Counted from the first letter of the stretch, positions 50,867-59,692 are shown. The stretch is DNA of 64,000 nucleotides from Pseudomonadota bacterium (GCA_023389055.1 JAEWFA010000002.1:1-64000), one strand, 5' to 3'. Numbers and translations are program-made. Notes: generated by a model from the sequence alone, not told the origin.

Positions 50867-50882
50867 AAGTAACTTGTTACTT
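50867..50882. promoter_or_regulatory. Perfect dyad AAGTAAC-TT-GTTACTT between divergent genes
   Basis: Seven-base arms with a two-base centre, placed 18 bases before the membrane-protein ATG and 53 before the aldolase ATG. The length and symmetry resemble MarR or TetR operators. The regulator is not next to it. Confidence 0.6.
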
Positions 50883-50935
50883 GATCCTAGAGAGCCGTAC
50901 CGTAGGCTGTCAAGCCGTGCCGCAGGGAGATGTGC

Positions 50936-51958
50936 ATGGACAAGGCCGAACTGCAGCGGACGGTCGAAGCGCTCGTGCAGCCGCCGAAGGGTCTGCTCGC
51001 CGCCGACGAGAGCAACCCGACGATCGAGAAACGCTTCGCGTCGATCGGCCTGGACTCCACCGAGCCGAATCGCCGCGCCTGGCGCAATGTCCTGCTCGCC
51101 GCGCCCGGACTTGCCGACGCGGTGAGCGGCGTCATCCTCTACGAGGAGACGCTCGCGCAGCGGGCCGACGACGGCACGCCTTTTCCGCAATTGCTCGCGC
51201 AACGCGGCATCGTGCCGGGCATCAAGGTCGACGCCGGCAAGGTGCCGCTGGCCAACGCGCCCGGGGATGAAATCACCGAAGGTCTCGACGGGCTGGCGAA
51301 GCGCCTGCGGCGCTATCGCGCCGACGGAGCGCGCTTCGCGAAGTGGCGCGCCGTCTACAACGTCTCGCAGACGCTGCCGAGCCGGCTCGCCGTGAAGGAG
51401 AACGCGCACGCGCTGGCCCGCTACGCGGCCATCTGCCAGGAGGAAGGTTTCGTCCCGATCGTCGAGCCCGAGGTGCTGATCGACGGGGACCATTCGATCG
51501 AACGCTGCAGCGAGGTCACCGAGCAGGTGCTGCACGCGGTCTTCCACGCGCTGCATCGGCAACGCGTGGCGCTCGAGTCGATGCTGCTCAAGCCGAGCAT
51601 GGTCTTGCCCGGCAAGCGCGCCGCGAAAGCGCCTCCCGGCGACGTCGCCCGGCACACCGTCAATGTATTGCGACGCACGGTTCCGGCCGCCGTCCCGGGC
51701 GTCTTCTTCCTGTCCGGCGGCCAGGCGCCCGAGGAAGCGACGGCGAACCTCGACGCGATCAACCGGCTCGGCCCGCAGCCCTGGGTGCTCAGCTTCTCGT
51801 ATGCGCGCGCGCTGCAGGAACCGGCGCTGGCCGCCTGGCGGGGCGAAGCGGGCAATTCGACGCAGGCGCAGCGGGCGCTGGTGCATCGCGCGAAGATGAA
51901 CGCGAGCGCGCGAGAAGGCCGCTACGATCCGGCGATGGAAAACGAGGCCGGTCGCTGA
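50936..51958 (+). CDS. Fructose-bisphosphate aldolase, class I
   Basis: Cleaves fructose 1,6-bisphosphate by a Schiff base. 340 residues: KGLLAADESNPTIEKRF (about 17-33), GVILYEETL (about 65-73), KWRAVYNVS (about 140), EPEVLIDGDHSIERC (about 176-190), the Schiff-base Lys in LLKPSMVLPG (about 220-229) and GVFFLSGGQAPEEA. All class I features are there; a C-terminal Tyr-like end is not seen. The ATG at 50936 has GGGAG 6 bases upstream; an ATG two codons earlier overlaps it. FUSC gene follows with an overlap. Confidence 0.93.
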   Translation: MDKAELQRTVEALVQPPKGLLAADESNPTIEKRFASIGLDSTEPNRRAWRNVLLAAPGLADAVSGVILYEETLAQRADDGTPFPQLLAQRGIVPGIKVDAGKVPLANAPGDEITEGLDGLAKRLRRYRADGARFAKWRAVYNVSQTLPSRLAVKENAHALARYAAICQEEGFVPIVEPEVLIDGDHSIERCSEVTEQVLHAVFHALHRQRVALESMLLKPSMVLPGKRAAKAPPGDVARHTVNVLRRTVPAAVPGVFFLSGGQAPEEATANLDAINRLGPQPWVLSFSYARALQEPALAAWRGEAGNSTQAQRALVHRAKMNASAREGRYDPAMENEAGR

Positions 51959-54066
51959 GCGCGCCCGGGTCCGGCGCACACGTCGTCAACGGCGTATCGG
52001 TCGCCGCCGGCGTCGCGCTGATCCACGGCGCCTGCGTCGCATTCGTCGGGAACGAATTCGCGCAGATCGCCACCGGCGGCGCGGTCTGCGCGAGCCTCGC
52101 CGACGTTCCCGCCACCGTCTCGGGAGCCGCGCGCCGCGTGCTCGTCGCAGCGCTGCTGGCCTGGCTCGCTACGGCGCTCGTCTGGCTTGCGCAGGCAAAC
52201 CCGGTTGCGCTCGGCCTGGCCATCGGTGCGATCGGCTTCGGCGCGATGATGGCGATGGCCTGGGGACCCCGCGCCGGCCCGATCGCCTTCGCGCCGATCC
52301 TGGCGACGATCTTCGCGCTCACGCTGCCCACGCGCACGGCATCGAGCGCGGCGCCGCTTGCGTGGACGGCGATCGGCGCGCTGGCCTACCTCGGCTGGAC
52401 GTTCGCGTCGATGCCGCTGCTGCAGCGTACGTACCGCACGCGCGCCCTCGTCGCGGCGCTCGACGCCATCGTCCAGTTGCTGCGCAGCCGGGCGACGCTG
52501 CTCGAGGCAGGGCCGGGTCGCCTCGAAGACGCGCTGCCCCCGTGGATCGGCGACGAGGCACGGCTCGCCGAGCGCCTGCAGTCGGCGCGCGACCTGCTCT
52601 TCGCCGCTGCCGATTCTCCGCGCGTACGCAGCGAGACGGAGGCGCTCGTCGAGGCCATCGACCTGCGCGACCTGCTGCTCGCGAGCCGACTCGACCTCGA
52701 CCTGTTGGGCGACGACGAACCGTCGAGAGCAGTACGCGGCCGCGTAGCGGGCGCGTTGCGCGCCTTCGCCGATGCGCTCGAGCGCGACATGGCAAGCCGG
52801 CGCGCCACGCAACGCGGGTCCGCGCGGGAACCGCGGACGGCGCAGGCGCCGCTCGGATCGGACACGCTGCTCGACGGGATCTTCGACGCTTCGGACCCGC
52901 GCGCGCTGCTGGTGCCCGCTTTCGTCGCGCGGCTGCAGCGGCTCGCCTACGGTGTGCGGCGCATCGGGCACAGCCTGCGCGGCGAGGGCGAGCCGCTTTC
53001 GCTGTCGCGCGCGCAGTTGCAGATGTTCGCAGCCGTCGATTCGTGGCCGCTGTCGGCGCTGTGCGCGAACCTGTCGCTACGCTCGCCGGTGTTCCGGCAT
53101 GCCGTTCGCATGGGACTGGCTCTCGGTGCGGCGTACTCGATCGCGCTGCACCTGCCGTGGAGCGCGCACCCGCACTGGCTCGTACTCGGCGTCGCCGTCG
53201 TGCTGCGCGGCACGCTCGAGCAGACGCTCACGCGCCGCAACGACCGCGTCTCGGGCACGTTGATCGGCTGCCTGCTGGTGGTGCTGCTGGTACGGCTGCA
53301 CTCGGTGCCGCTGATGATCCTCGCCTTCGTCGCCGGCGTTGGCGTCGCGCACGCGTTCGTCACGGTGCGCTATCGCGTCACGGCCGTCGCGGCGACCGTG
53401 ATGGCGCTGCTGCAGGCGCATCTGGTCGATCCGCAGGCGGCGCTCGCGATCTTCGAGCGCCTGGCCGACACGGTCCTCGGTGCAGGGCTGGCCTGGGCTT
53501 TCAGCTACGTGCTGCCGTCGTGGGAGCGGCGAACGCTGCCGCAGCAGATCGAGCGCGCGCTCGGCGCGTTGCGCTCGTACGCGGCGCACGCGCTGCGCAG
53601 CGACGCGCAGGCGGGGGTGGCACAGCGACTCGCGCGCCGCGCCGCCTACGACGCGCTAGGGACGATCGCCGCGGCGCTGCAACGCAGTCGCTACGAGCCG
53701 CGCGACGTGCGTCCGCCGCTCGTCGAACTCGCTTCGATGCTCGATGCCGCGCAGCGGCTGATGGCGCACCTGTCGGTGATCCGGATGTCGCTCGCATTGC
53801 GCGCCGATGCGCCGCATCGCCCGGAGAGCGTCGCCGCCGTGCACCACGCCGATCGGGTGTTGCAGCAGGCGCTAGACCGTTCAGCGTCCGGTCCGACGAC
53901 GCCCACGACCGCAGTCGCCCCGCCCGATCCGGGCGTGCTGCCGGAGGCCGCGCCGCAGGAGGACCCTGCCGCCTGGCTGCTGCGCCGGCTGCGCATCGCC
54001 GCAGCCGATGCGTTCGCCGTGCGAAACGCCGCAGACGGCGCGATCGCCGCGCTGCAAACCCGTTGA
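51955..54066 (+). CDS. FUSC-family inner-membrane protein (YccS-like)
   Basis: About 703 residues of the FUSC/YccS/aromatic-acid exporter-like family: an N-terminal membrane bundle (about 10-150, VVNGVSVAAGVALIHGACVA), a cytoplasmic helical domain (about 155-370) and a second bundle (about 380-520, RHAVRMGLALGAAYSIALHLPWSAHPHWLVLGVAVVLRGTLEQTLTRRNDRVSGTLIG), then a cytoplasmic tail. No ATG, GTG or TTG is available in frame between the aldolase stop and the first helix; CTG at 51955 (overlapping the aldolase TGA) is the nearest possible start and may be right. Possible exporter; substrate unknown. Confidence 0.82.
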   Translation: MSAPGSGAHVVNGVSVAAGVALIHGACVAFVGNEFAQIATGGAVCASLADVPATVSGAARRVLVAALLAWLATALVWLAQANPVALGLAIGAIGFGAMMAMAWGPRAGPIAFAPILATIFALTLPTRTASSAAPLAWTAIGALAYLGWTFASMPLLQRTYRTRALVAALDAIVQLLRSRATLLEAGPGRLEDALPPWIGDEARLAERLQSARDLLFAAADSPRVRSETEALVEAIDLRDLLLASRLDLDLLGDDEPSRAVRGRVAGALRAFADALERDMASRRATQRGSAREPRTAQAPLGSDTLLDGIFDASDPRALLVPAFVARLQRLAYGVRRIGHSLRGEGEPLSLSRAQLQMFAAVDSWPLSALCANLSLRSPVFRHAVRMGLALGAAYSIALHLPWSAHPHWLVLGVAVVLRGTLEQTLTRRNDRVSGTLIGCLLVVLLVRLHSVPLMILAFVAGVGVAHAFVTVRYRVTAVAATVMALLQAHLVDPQAALAIFERLADTVLGAGLAWAFSYVLPSWERRTLPQQIERALGALRSYAAHALRSDAQAGVAQRLARRAAYDALGTIAAALQRSRYEPRDVRPPLVELASMLDAAQRLMAHLSVIRMSLALRADAPHRPESVAAVHHADRVLQQALDRSASGPTTPTTAVAPPDPGVLPEAAPQEDPAAWLLRRLRIAAADAFAVRNAADGAIAALQTR

Positions 54067-54077
54067 AGCGGCCGCGC

Positions 54078-54977
54078 TCAGCTGCAGCGCAGGTGTCGCT
54101 CGCGCACGATTCGCAGCACTTCGTCCGGGTCGCGCTGCCACCACCGCATCGAGAGGATCTCGACCTCGTGCGCCCCGCGGTACCCGTTGGCTTCCACGAG
54201 CGCCCGCAGCGCCGGCAGGTCGATGACGCCGTCGCCCATCATGCCGCGGTCGAGCAGCAGGTCGGTGGTGGGAACGAGCCAGTCGCAGATGTGATAGGCA
54301 AGCAGCCGCTCGACGCCGGCGCGGGCGAGCGCCTGCGGCAGGCGCGGATCCCACCAGGCGTGATAGGCATCGACGGCGACGCCGATCGCGCCCGACGGTC
54401 GATCGCCCGTCGGCGCCGGATCGAGCTCGTCGCACAGGTCGAGCGCCTGGTCGATCGTGTTCACGCAGGCGCGGTCGGCGCAGTACATCGGATGCAAGGG
54501 CTCGATCGCCAACGGCACGCCACCGGCGCGCGCGTGCGGCAGGATTTCGGCCAGGCCGTCGCGCACCATCGCACGCGCGCCGCCGAGATCGCGCGTACCG
54601 GGAACGACGCCGCCGACGACCAGCACGAGGCAGCGCGCGCCCAGCGTCGCCGCGTCGTCGATCGCGCGCAGGTTGTCCTCGACCGCCGCCCGGCGCCCGG
54701 CGGCGTCGGCGGCCGGGAACATTCCGCCGCGGCACAGGCCGCTCACGCTCAGCCCGTTCGCGCGAATTCGACGAGCGGCTTCGTCCACGCCGAGTTCGGC
54801 GAGCTTGTCGCGCCAAGGCGAGATGCCGCGAATCCCGTGGCGCGCGCAGGCGTCGATCATCTGCGCGAGGTTCCACTGCTCGCGCACCGTCGCCGTGTTC
54901 AGCGAAAGGCGCGCGCCATCGGGCGCCGATGCGCGCTCGTTCGGCGGCGAGCCTCCGGGTTGCTGCGTCGCGCTCAC
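54078..54977 (-). CDS. Sugar phosphate isomerase/epimerase-like TIM barrel
   Basis: 299 residues of the AP-endonuclease-2-like family. Metal-binding residues are visible in SLNTATV, LAIEPLHPMY (Glu), AVDAYHAWWDP (Asp/His), AYHICDWLVP (His/Asp) and HEVEILSMRWW (Glu), the order of xylose isomerase-like enzymes. The GTG at 54977 overlaps the stop of the previous gene as GTGA. Last gene of the Gfo/Idh-DUF993-isomerase operon. A role in the breakdown of an unusual sugar or polyol is likely; the substrate is unknown. Confidence 0.88.
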   Translation of the reverse strand: MSATQQPGGSPPNERASAPDGARLSLNTATVREQWNLAQMIDACARHGIRGISPWRDKLAELGVDEAARRIRANGLSVSGLCRGGMFPAADAAGRRAAVEDNLRAIDDAATLGARCLVLVVGGVVPGTRDLGGARAMVRDGLAEILPHARAGGVPLAIEPLHPMYCADRACVNTIDQALDLCDELDPAPTGDRPSGAIGVAVDAYHAWWDPRLPQALARAGVERLLAYHICDWLVPTTDLLLDRGMMGDGVIDLPALRALVEANGYRGAHEVEILSMRWWQRDPDEVLRIVRERHLRCS

Positions 54978-56152
54978 GATGCGAGCGCCGCGTCGACGCC
55001 CTGCGTCGCGAGCCAGTTGGACATCCGCGCCGCGGCGAGCGCGGGATCGTGCAGCAGTCCCGCGGCATCGGCGAGCCGGAACAACTGCGCCAGGTGCAGC
55101 GTGTTGCGCGCCGACTGCTGGCCGCCCACCATCACGAAGTGCTCCTGGTAGCCGTTCAGCCAGGACATGAACACGATGCCCGTCTTGTAGAAGCGGGTCG
55201 GCGCACCGAAGATGTGCCGCGACAGCGGCACCGTGGGGCCGAGAATGTCGTGAAAGCGCGCGACTTCGCCTCGCGCAAGCGCGGACAGTGCTGCCGAGGC
55301 GGCCGGAGCGATGGCATCGAAGATGCCCAGCAGCGCATCGGAATGTCCGTACTCGTCGCCCGCGATGAGCTCCGCGAAGTGGAAGTCGTCGCCCGTATAC
55401 ATGCGGATGCCGGGCACGAGCCGGCGTCGCATCGCGATCTCCTTGTTCTTGTCGAGCAGCGAGATCTTCACGCCGTCGATGTGGTCGGCGTTGCGATTCA
55501 GGATCTCCACCGCGACGTCCATCGCCGCATCGGCGTCTCGGTGCCCCCAGTAACCGGCCAGCGCAGGGTCGAACATCTCGCCGAGCCAATGCACGATCAC
55601 CGGCTCGCGCGCCTGCGAGAGCAGCCGGTCGTAGACGCGCGCGTAGTCGTCGGGCGACTTCGCGCAGCCGGCGAGCGCGCGACTCGCCATCATGATCAAT
55701 CGGCCCCCGAGCGACTCGATCGCCTCCATCTGCATCTCGTAGGCGGCGATCACCTCGTGGACCGATGACGCGACGCCGGCGGGCAGATGATCGGTGCCGC
55801 AGCCGCAGGCGACGAGCGCGCCCGGCTCGCCGCGCGCTGCGTCGAGCGTGCGCCGGATCAACTCGTAGGACGTACGCCAGTCCAGGCCCATGCCGCGCTG
55901 GGCGGTGTCCATCGCCTCCGCGACGCCCAGGCCCAGCGACCACAACCGGCGCCGATAGGCGATCGTCGCATCCCAGTCGATCGCGCAGTCGGTCCACGGG
56001 TCGGAGGACGACAGCGGATCGGCCACGACGTGCGCGGCCGAATAAGCGATGCGATCGAAGGCGACGCGCGGCGGTACGTCGAACCCGCGCGGCGGCGAAA
56101 GCGTGAAGCGGCGCAGCCTTGCGCCGGCCTCGGGAAGCATCAGCGAGGGCAT
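54974..56152 (-). CDS. DUF993 dihydrodipicolinate synthase-like protein
   Basis: 392 residues of the DUF993 family, distantly related to the DHDPS/NAL aldolases. Motifs: RVAFDRIAYSAAHVV (about 24-38), GTDHLPAG, LGGRLIMMASRALAG, HWLGEMFDPALAGYWGH, ILNRNADHIDGVKISLLDKNKEIAMRRRL (the lysine of VKISLLDK stands where the Schiff-base Lys is in aldolases) and FMSWLNGYQEHFVMVGG. No reaction is established for the family. The ATG at 56152 (MPSLMLPEAGA) is chosen over an earlier open stretch. Follows the Gfo/Idh gene by 43 bases. Confidence 0.85.
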   Translation of the reverse strand: MPSLMLPEAGARLRRFTLSPPRGFDVPPRVAFDRIAYSAAHVVADPLSSSDPWTDCAIDWDATIAYRRRLWSLGLGVAEAMDTAQRGMGLDWRTSYELIRRTLDAARGEPGALVACGCGTDHLPAGVASSVHEVIAAYEMQMEAIESLGGRLIMMASRALAGCAKSPDDYARVYDRLLSQAREPVIVHWLGEMFDPALAGYWGHRDADAAMDVAVEILNRNADHIDGVKISLLDKNKEIAMRRRLVPGIRMYTGDDFHFAELIAGDEYGHSDALLGIFDAIAPAASAALSALARGEVARFHDILGPTVPLSRHIFGAPTRFYKTGIVFMSWLNGYQEHFVMVGGQQSARNTLHLAQLFRLADAAGLLHDPALAAARMSNWLATQGVDAALAS

Positions 56153-56195
56153 CGGTTCGTACCGTCGAAAGCGGTGGGCGCGGGGAACGAGACGC

Positions 56196-57347
56196 TCATT
56201 CGGGCAGCGCCTCGAGATCGACCCAGCGGCGCTCGCGCCACGACCGCAGCCCCGCCTCGACCAGTTGCAGTCCCTTGGCGCCCTCGCGCAGGTTCCACGG
56301 GAACGGTTCGCCGTCGACGACATGACGGATGAAGCGCTCCCATTGCGACTTGAACGCGTTGTCGTGGACGACGGTGTCCGGAACCGGCTGCCATCCCGCG
56401 AAGAAATCGATCGGCTGCGGCAGGTCGGGATTCCATACCGGCTTGGGCGTGTTCACCCGCGGCTGCGTCCGGCACTCGCGCAGCCCGGCCACCGCCGACC
56501 CGTGCGTCCCGTCGACCTGCAGCGTCAGCAGGTCGTCGCGTCGCACCCGGACGCACCACGAGCTGTTGAAGTGCGCGACGATTCCGCGCTCGGTGACGAA
56601 GGTGGCGTAGGCCGCGTCGTCGGCGGTGGCCGCGTACGACTTGCCGCTCTCGTCGATGCGTTCGGGGATATGCGTGGCGCCCAGGCACGAGACGCTCTTC
56701 ACGTCGCCGAACAGGTTGTCGACCACGTATCGCCAGTGGCACAGCATGTCGAGGATGATGCCGCCGCCGTCCTCCTCGCGATAATTCCAGGACGGGCGCT
56801 GCGCCGGCTGAAGATCGCCTTCGAAGACCCAGTAGCCGAACTCGCCGCGCACCGACAGAATGCGCCCGAAGAAGCCGGCGTCGATCAGCAGCTTCAGCTT
56901 CTGCAGCCCCGGCAGCCACAGCTTGTCCTGCACGACGCCGTGCCGCACGCCGGCGGCGCGCGCCGCCTCGTAGATCTGCAGCGCATCGTCCAGGCTCGTG
57001 GCCGAAGGCTTCTCGCAATAGACGTGCTTGCCCGCGGCGATCGCCTTCCTCACGAGCGACGGTCGCAGCTGCGTCGTCGCGGCATCGAAGAAGACGGTGT
57101 CGTCCGGATTCGTCAGCGCGCGGTCGAGATCGGTGCTCCAGCGCAGTCCGCCGTGGGCTGCGGCCAGCGCCTGCATGCGCTCGGCGCTGCGACCGACGAG
57201 GATCGGATCGGGGATCACGCGATCGCCGCCGGCGAGCTTCACGCCGCCCTCGTCGCGGATCGCGAGGATCGAGCGGATCAGGTGCTGGTTCATTCCCATG
57301 CGGCCTGTCACGCCGTGCATGACGATGCCGAGTCTTCTCGTACTCAT
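56196..57347 (-). CDS. Gfo/Idh/MocA-family oxidoreductase
   Basis: NAD(P)-dependent dehydrogenase of sugars or polyols, 383 residues. LGIVMHGVTGRMGMNQHLIRSIL (about 6-28) is the nucleotide fold, with the GxxGxxG-like GVTGRMG; FDAATTQLRPSLVRKAIAAGKHVYCEKPSATS (about 110-140) holds the catalytic EKP, and the second domain has WNYREEDGGGIILDMLCHWRY with the His. First gene of a three-gene minus operon that starts at the promoter with operators A and B. Confidence 0.94.
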   Translation of the reverse strand: MSTRRLGIVMHGVTGRMGMNQHLIRSILAIRDEGGVKLAGGDRVIPDPILVGRSAERMQALAAAHGGLRWSTDLDRALTNPDDTVFFDAATTQLRPSLVRKAIAAGKHVYCEKPSATSLDDALQIYEAARAAGVRHGVVQDKLWLPGLQKLKLLIDAGFFGRILSVRGEFGYWVFEGDLQPAQRPSWNYREEDGGGIILDMLCHWRYVVDNLFGDVKSVSCLGATHIPERIDESGKSYAATADDAAYATFVTERGIVAHFNSSWCVRVRRDDLLTLQVDGTHGSAVAGLRECRTQPRVNTPKPVWNPDLPQPIDFFAGWQPVPDTVVHDNAFKSQWERFIRHVVDGEPFPWNLREGAKGLQLVEAGLRSWRERRWVDLEALPE

Positions 57348-57371
57348 TCGTTCGGCGCTCCGAAGTTGGAA

Positions 57372-57491
57372 TCAGCGGATGCGCAGCTTCAGGCTGTCGT
57401 CGTACGGCAGCGCCGGATGCGCGAAGAAGGTACCCGCGTTGACGTGGTGCAGCAGGATCGCTCGGTGCCAGCGGGCGGGATGCCATTCCTG
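57372..57491 (-). pseudogene. Short coding remnant without start, before the Gfo/Idh gene
   Basis: On the minus strand 39 codons are open between TAG (57492-57494) and TGA (57372-57374). They read EWHPARWHRAILLHHVN, then AGTFFAHPALPYDD and SLKLRIR, with nearly all third positions G or C, like a real protein end. There is no start codon, no ribosome site and no family I can name. It may be the 3' end of a gene deleted here, or a chance frame. Confidence 0.35.
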
Positions 57492-57495
57492 CTAA

Positions 57496-57511
57496 TTAAC
57501 TTTCTGGTTAA
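57496..57511. promoter_or_regulatory. Operator A, TTAACT-TTCT-GGTTAA
   Basis: Near-perfect dyad of the shared pattern TTAACC-N4-GGTTAA, in the divergent promoter region between the Gfo/Idh and MetE-core genes (57348-57614, which otherwise holds only the short remnant). Half-sites fit in 5 and 6 of 6 positions. Confidence 0.65.
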
Positions 57512-57583
57512 CAGTTTAGGTCCCCGCGAAGAAGCGCGTCAAGTGAACTTGAAGGGGCCGCGAGTGCGAGATAGGATCGCTTT

Positions 57584-57599
57584 CTCACCATCCGGTTAA
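57584..57599. promoter_or_regulatory. Operator B, CTCACC-ATCC-GGTTAA
   Basis: Second copy of the pattern, 88 bases from A and 15 bases before the start of the MetE-core gene. The right half is perfect; the left half fits in 3 of 6 positions. Its position overlaps the likely promoter, consistent with repression. Confidence 0.55.
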
Positions 57600-57614
57600 C
57601 AAGGCATATCGCAG

Positions 57615-58628
57615 ATGCCGCGCATCTCGACCACCGTCGTCGGCTCGTACCCGGTCCCGCAATGGCTCGTCGCCGCGCCCTCGGAACAGGCGCTCGTCGA
57701 CGCAACGCGCGTCGTCGTCGGAATCCAGGAACAGATGGGCATCGACCTCGTCTGCGACGGCGAGCTGTACCGTTTCGACCTTAACCATCCCGAGACGAAC
57801 GGGATGATCGAATACTTCGTGCGCCCGCTCGACGGCGTTTCGCAGCGTTTCTCCTTCGATGCGCTGATCGCCTGGCGCGCGAACGCCGGCATGCGTTTTC
57901 GTACGCGCCCGCCGGGCGTGGTCGACGGGCCGATCGGCCACGGCGCGCTCGACCTGCCGCTGGCCTGCGCGCGCGCGAAGGCGCTGGCCCGCAAGCCGTT
58001 CAAGTTCACGCTGACCGGCCCGCACATGCTGGCCAAGACGCTGATCGACCGGCATTACGGCGATCCGGCGGAACTCGCCAACGCGATCGCCGGCGTACTC
58101 GCCGAGCAGGTCGCGCAGCTCGACGCCGACGTCGTGCAACTCGACGAAGCGAACCTGCCCGGCCACCCCGAAGAATGGCAATGGGCTGCATCGGCCATCA
58201 ACCGCGTGCTCGACGCCGTGCGCAGCCGGCCCGCGGTACACCTGTGCTTCGGCAACTACGGCGGGCAGACGGTGCAGCAGGGCACGTGGAATCGCCTGGT
58301 CGATTACCTGAACGCGCTGCACGCCGACCACGTCGTGCTCGAGTGCGCGCATCGGCCGCCCGCCGAGATCGAGGCCTTCCGCGAACTCGACCCGCGCATC
58401 GGGCTGGGGCTGGGCGTCGTCGACATCAAGGTCAACGAGGTCGAGAGCCCCGAGAAGATCGCGCGCGCGATCGAACGCGCCGAGCGCGTACTCGGCGCGG
58501 GCCGCATTCGCTACGTGCACCCCGACTGCGGCTTCTGGATGCTGCCGCGTTCGGTAGCCGACGCCAAGATGCGCGCGCTCGTTGCCGGGCGAGACCTGTT
58601 CGAAGGCGTCGCGCCGGGCAACGACTGA
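57615..58628 (+). CDS. MetE-core (cobalamin-independent methionine synthase II-like) protein
   Basis: 337 residues, equal to the C-terminal catalytic barrel of MetE. The zinc ligands are kept: HLCFGNYGG (His-x-Cys), VLECAHRP (Glu) and HPDCGFWMLP (Cys), as is TTVVGSYPVP at the start and PGVVDGPIG. Such short MetE-like proteins transfer methyl groups, sometimes demethylating catabolic intermediates. It is divergent from the Gfo/Idh gene, and the epimerase gene follows 13 bases later. In this catabolic context it might take a methyl group off an O- or S-methylated substrate; that is inference. Confidence 0.88.
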   Translation: MPRISTTVVGSYPVPQWLVAAPSEQALVDATRVVVGIQEQMGIDLVCDGELYRFDLNHPETNGMIEYFVRPLDGVSQRFSFDALIAWRANAGMRFRTRPPGVVDGPIGHGALDLPLACARAKALARKPFKFTLTGPHMLAKTLIDRHYGDPAELANAIAGVLAEQVAQLDADVVQLDEANLPGHPEEWQWAASAINRVLDAVRSRPAVHLCFGNYGGQTVQQGTWNRLVDYLNALHADHVVLECAHRPPAEIEAFRELDPRIGLGLGVVDIKVNEVESPEKIARAIERAERVLGAGRIRYVHPDCGFWMLPRSVADAKMRALVAGRDLFEGVAPGND

Positions 58629-58641
58629 AGGAGCGCACGAG

Positions 58642-59682
58642 ATGTCCGACCTCCCCCGACGATTCGACGACGTCGCGTCGCTCGAGGATTTCCTCAGCGA
58701 GCCCACGCCGGCGCTGGTCGACGATCTCGAGCGCGTCGATGGCGACATCCTCGTGCTCGGCGTAGGCGGCAAGATGGGTCCCACGCTCGCGCGGATGGCG
58801 AAACGCGCCCTGCCCGGTCGCCGCGTCATCGGCGTCGCGCGTTTCTCCGACCCCGCCACCCGCAGCTCGCTCGAGGCGCACGGCATCGAATGCATCGGCT
58901 GCGACCTGCTCGACCGCGAGGCGCTCGCGCGGCTGCCCAACGTCGCTGACGGCGTTCGCAACGTCGTCTTCATGGCCGGCCACAAGTTCGGCGCCGCGGA
59001 CAACGCCGCGCTCACCTGGATGATGAACGTCGGCGTTCCGATGAACGTCGCCGACGTCTATCGCGACGCGCGCATCGTCGCGTTCTCCACCGCCTGCGTC
59101 TATCCGTTCGTGCCGGTGGAGGGAGCCGGCGCAGACGAGAGCGTCGTTCCCGCGCCGCCGGCGGGCGACTACGCGAACTCGTGCGTCGGGCGCGAACGCA
59201 TGTTCGAGTACGGCTCGCAGAAATGGGGAACGCCGGGTCGCCTGGTTCGCCTTTCGTACGCGATCGACCTGCGCTACGGCGTGCTGCACGACGTCGCCTC
59301 GGCCGTGTTCGGGCAGCGCGAGCTCGACCTGACGATGGGCCACGCCGACGTCATCTGGCAGGGCGACGCGAACGAACAGTCGTTGCGGCTGCTCGCGCAC
59401 TGCACGTCGCCCACGACGCCCATCAACATCACCGGCCCGTCGCACACGAGCATCCGCTGGCTCGCCGAGCAGTTCGGACAGCGCTTCGGGCGCACGCCGC
59501 GCTTCGTCGGAAACGAAGCGCCGACGGCGTGGCTGGAGGACACCCGCGAATCGCAGCGCCTGCTGGGCAAGCCGCGCATCCCGTTCGAGCGGATGATCGA
59601 CTGGACCGCCGACTGGATCGCACGCGGACGCCCGAGCCTGGGCAAGCCGACGCATTTCGAGACGCGCGACGGCAAATACTGA
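58642..59682 (+). CDS. NAD-dependent epimerase/dehydratase-like protein, atypical active site
   Basis: 346 residues of the extended SDR type. The nucleotide motif is LGVGGKMGPTLARMAKRAL (about 38-57), followed by FMAGHKFG and STACVYPFVP. The catalytic pair Y-x-x-x-K is not present: at the expected place the sequence is DYANSCVGRE, with Tyr177 but Cys181 for Lys. The strong RBS AAGGAG (58627-58632) fixes the start. The substrate is unknown; the missing Lys suggests that it is a non-canonical member, perhaps a binding or lyase-like enzyme. The GNAT gene follows by 10 bases. Confidence 0.85.
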   Translation: MSDLPRRFDDVASLEDFLSEPTPALVDDLERVDGDILVLGVGGKMGPTLARMAKRALPGRRVIGVARFSDPATRSSLEAHGIECIGCDLLDREALARLPNVADGVRNVVFMAGHKFGAADNAALTWMMNVGVPMNVADVYRDARIVAFSTACVYPFVPVEGAGADESVVPAPPAGDYANSCVGRERMFEYGSQKWGTPGRLVRLSYAIDLRYGVLHDVASAVFGQRELDLTMGHADVIWQGDANEQSLRLLAHCTSPTTPINITGPSHTSIRWLAEQFGQRFGRTPRFVGNEAPTAWLEDTRESQRLLGKPRIPFERMIDWTADWIARGRPSLGKPTHFETRDGKY

Positions 59683-59692
59683 ATCGGCGCCG

